Assembly: GCA_902762565.1 (NCBI GenBank)
Contig: CACWOS010000003.1
Location: 1-64,000 of the forward strand
Source: an uncultured Prevotellaceae bacterium
GTDB lineage: Bacteria; Bacteroidota; Bacteroidia; Bacteroidales; Bacteroidaceae
DNA length: 64,000 nt
Direction: 5' to 3'
The notes under the pieces are model-generated. The model did not search any database and was not told the DNA's origin. It was given only the letters and a program-made list of their open reading frames with translations. Made by a program: the position numbers and the translations under genes. This document shows positions 62,321 through 64,000 of this stretch, one piece after another (position 1 is the first letter of the stretch; each line of letters starts with the position of its first letter).

Positions 62321-64000
62321 TTGTTTTGGGCGTCTCTTTCAGGGGTACGATGATGTCCTGCATCCATGAGGGCCGCCCCTCGTCGGGATAGGTTTCCAAA
62401 TTCTTCTGCCACTCCTCATCTGTCAAGCGTAACACGTCCAACGGGCGACGTGTTTCACGATACGAAAGTACCGCACCACGCATGAGCCACAGGTAGCCGT
62501 CGACCTCTACGACACAGTATATTTCATCGGCTGCTCCAACACCTACATACATCACGCTCTTTTCTGGATTGTTGTCGGCATTAGCCGTATAGACATCGGC
62601 AATCAGGGCCACTTTCTTATCTGTGCCCTGCACATCGCTCCATCCCATGAGATACTGCTCTTCATCGCGTATCAGGTCGAGCGAAATATTCTCGAAGGTG
62701 GCACCGATAATCTTTAGTTGCTCGTATTCACCATCGCCAATTTTCTTTCTAGCCAATTCTTTTTCGCTGATTTCCAACAGGAACTGAGCTTCTTCACGCA
62801 GACGGTCAGTGACGCGCTTGCTTTTTTCTGTTGTTAGCTGATGGCGTTCAAGTACGTCAGCTGTTGCTTCCAGTAGACTGATGGCCTTGCGCCAGAATTT
62901 GACATTAGGCTCTACATAGCCAGTTACTACAGGCTCGGGGGGACCACCACCTCCACACTCGGCACCAAAGGGCTGTTTGGCATAGAGAATGGCATCATGT
63001 TTCATTTCGGCCCACGAGGCGAGGGCGGCATTTAGCTCTTTCTTCTGCCATTCGGGCGTAATCATGAAGTAAGGATAGCCCTTGCAGGTGTCATTCAACG
63101 TCTTCACTGCGTCCATCCAACGATTGCCGATGGTCTGCTGCCAGTCAATCTCCTGCATGCGTTGCTTCATCTTGGTGAGGGCTGGCACAAAGCCGTCCCA
63201 CTGCTGGCTCTCTTTCAGTTCGTCAATGAGAATCTTCTCGGCCGATGCAACGCCCATCGACGCAAAGACATCAAGGCCCGTGGGCAGACCGCGATGAGTC
63301 GGCCAGTTGTCGTAGTCTACCATCTCCTGCAACACCTCGCCGTCCGGCATGTAGCGCTGCGGCAGAAAATTGATTTTGTACTCACTTGAGTACTGGAACT
63401 TTGGCTTGATGCGCGTCTGTTGCTTGGCCAGTGACTCGATGTCGCTGCGCAGCTGTGCCAGTGCCTTTTTATCCTTAAGAATGTCTGCGGCTTTGCGACC
63501 ATACATAAGTCTATGGACTTGCAAGATTGAGATGTTGTCAGGTGTTCCGAAGAGCCATGTCATGGGTTCGAACAGCTGTTGATAGAAACTGCGCATCTCG
63601 ATGTCGCTGCTCGTCAGTTCGGCCAGGACAACGGCGCGCCGCAACTGCTCGGGGACATTGGTGCCGAAGGGGACGGTCTGTAGCCACATCATGGCGTGGA
63701 AGTATTGCTTCAGCGTATCGTTACGTGTATAGTGGCCACGCGGGCGGAACAGCTGGTAGTTGAAGGGTATGTCGATGTAGCCGAGATACTCCGACTTGTC
63801 GGCTTGGTAGGCTGTCGACTTCGCCACCTCGTCGGCCTCCGTGCCCGTTGCGCCCTTTTGACCGGTAATGAGGGCGTGGCCGATGTTGAAGTAGGTGTGC
63901 AGCCACTGCATCTCAGGCGTATTCCCTGTCGTCAACTGCTGGCCGCGTTCGCACAGTCGGCGCACCAATATGTGCAGCTTCTGTTGCTCGACGTCGCGCA
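62289..64000 (-). CDS. DUF3160 domain protein, 5' truncated by the window
   Basis: The frame is open from the TAG at 62289 to the window edge (more than 570 residues; the TTG at 63968 is not a credible start). Recognisable DUF3160 features: YSSEYKINFLPQRYMPDGEVLQEMVDY in parts, RGLPTGLDVFASMGVASAEKIL, GYPYFMITPEWQKKELNAALASWAEMKHDAILYAKQ in parts, and ECGGGGPPEPVVTGYVEPN. A family of exported proteins of unknown function in Bacteroidota and some other phyla. It is co-directional with capA, overlapping it by 32 bases. Confidence 0.85.
   Translation of the reverse strand, partial: RDVEQQKLHILVRRLCERGQQLTTGNTPEMQWLHTYFNIGHALITGQKGATGTEADEVAKSTAYQADKSEYLGYIDIPFNYQLFRPRGHYTRNDTLKQYFHAMMWLQTVPFGTNVPEQLRRAVVLAELTSSDIEMRSFYQQLFEPMTWLFGTPDNISILQVHRLMYGRKAADILKDKKALAQLRSDIESLAKQQTRIKPKFQYSSEYKINFLPQRYMPDGEVLQEMVDYDNWPTHRGLPTGLDVFASMGVASAEKILIDELKESQQWDGFVPALTKMKQRMQEIDWQQTIGNRWMDAVKTLNDTCKGYPYFMITPEWQKKELNAALASWAEMKHDAILYAKQPFGAECGGGGPPEPVVTGYVEPNVKFWRKAISLLEATADVLERHQLTTEKSKRVTDRLREEAQFLLEISEKELARKKIGDGEYEQLKIIGATFENISLDLIRDEEQYLMGWSDVQGTDKKVALIADVYTANADNNPEKSVMYVGVGAADEIYCVVEVDGYLWLMRGAVLSYRETRRPLDVLRLTDEEWQKNLETYPDEGRPSWMQDIIVPLKETPKTNERFFYSTGC

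Noticed and set aside
1..64000. tRNA, rRNA, insertion sequences, integrases, toxin-antitoxin or phage genes
   Set aside because: I looked for cloverleaf-like ends, transposase motifs and integrase tyrosines and saw none that could be supported.

Overview
The window looks like a chromosome segment of a gut- or rumen-type member of Bacteroidota, most likely Prevotellaceae (Prevotella/Segatella-like). The evidence is Bacteroidales-type promoters (-7 box TAnnTTTG, often with TTTG about 20 bases upstream), almost no Shine-Dalgarno sequences, and family markers such as smalltalk, DUF4492 beside cydAB, fimbrillin lipoproteins, a BT_3928-type membrane protein, DUF1599 and DUF3160. No tRNA, rRNA, IS element, CRISPR array or phage was seen.

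Layout. 0-0.5 kb: tail of a probable HU-like gene and a smalltalk microprotein. 0.5-3.5 kb: cytochrome bd oxidase operon (DUF4492-cydA-cydB). 3.6-7.9 kb: coiled-coil membrane protein, HlyD adaptor and two ABC-2 permeases. 7.9-9.1 kb: Mrp-type Fe-S carrier. 9.2-13.4 kb: RND efflux adaptor and pump. 13.4-27.4 kb: two divergent operons for rhamnogalacturonan-I breakdown (GH2, GH88/105, GH106 and an aldo-keto reductase on one side; CE12, rhaM, GH35 and GH2 on the other) without SusC/SusD. The CE12 operon has a leader that looks like an attenuator. 27.5-29.5 kb: TolQ/ExbB, a 43-residue membrane protein and two ExbD/TolR proteins, then folA. 30-31.8 kb: coiled-coil lipoprotein and DUF4384 protein. 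31.9-42 kb: a seven-gene operon on the minus strand encoding an exported WD40 protein, an exported TPR-caspase, a carboxypeptidase-regulatory/barrel protein and four fimbrillin-like lipoproteins. 42.1-44.2 kb: thyA and an RsmF-like methyltransferase. 44.3-46.8 kb: GIN-domain lipoprotein, membrane protein, PspC, ECF sigma factor and a putative anti-sigma factor. 46.8-53.2 kb: PorE-like OmpA lipoprotein, an unknown, folE, SPOR protein, a BT_3928-like protein joined in frame to triosephosphate isomerase, and DUF1599. 53.3-64 kb: CCA-adding/HD protein, clpB with an apparent internal deletion, SemiSWEET, nitroreductase, ADP-forming acetyl-CoA synthetase, an exported unknown, CapA and a truncated DUF3160 gene.

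The strongest candidate for an undescribed system is the 31.9-42 kb operon. Its WD40 protein and its caspase appear to share a domain that I cannot name, all seven products carry export signals, and a DUF4384 gene (a family often tied to bacterial caspases) lies convergently next to it. A second theme is short dispersed repeats and palindromes that sit inside genes or exactly at gene ends, where they supply stop codons, last residues, signal-peptide residues or a start codon. The clearest case is a 22-bp palindromic unit repeated three times inside the RsmF-like gene and read in all three frames. All database-level statements are from memory of protein families; nothing was searched or computed.
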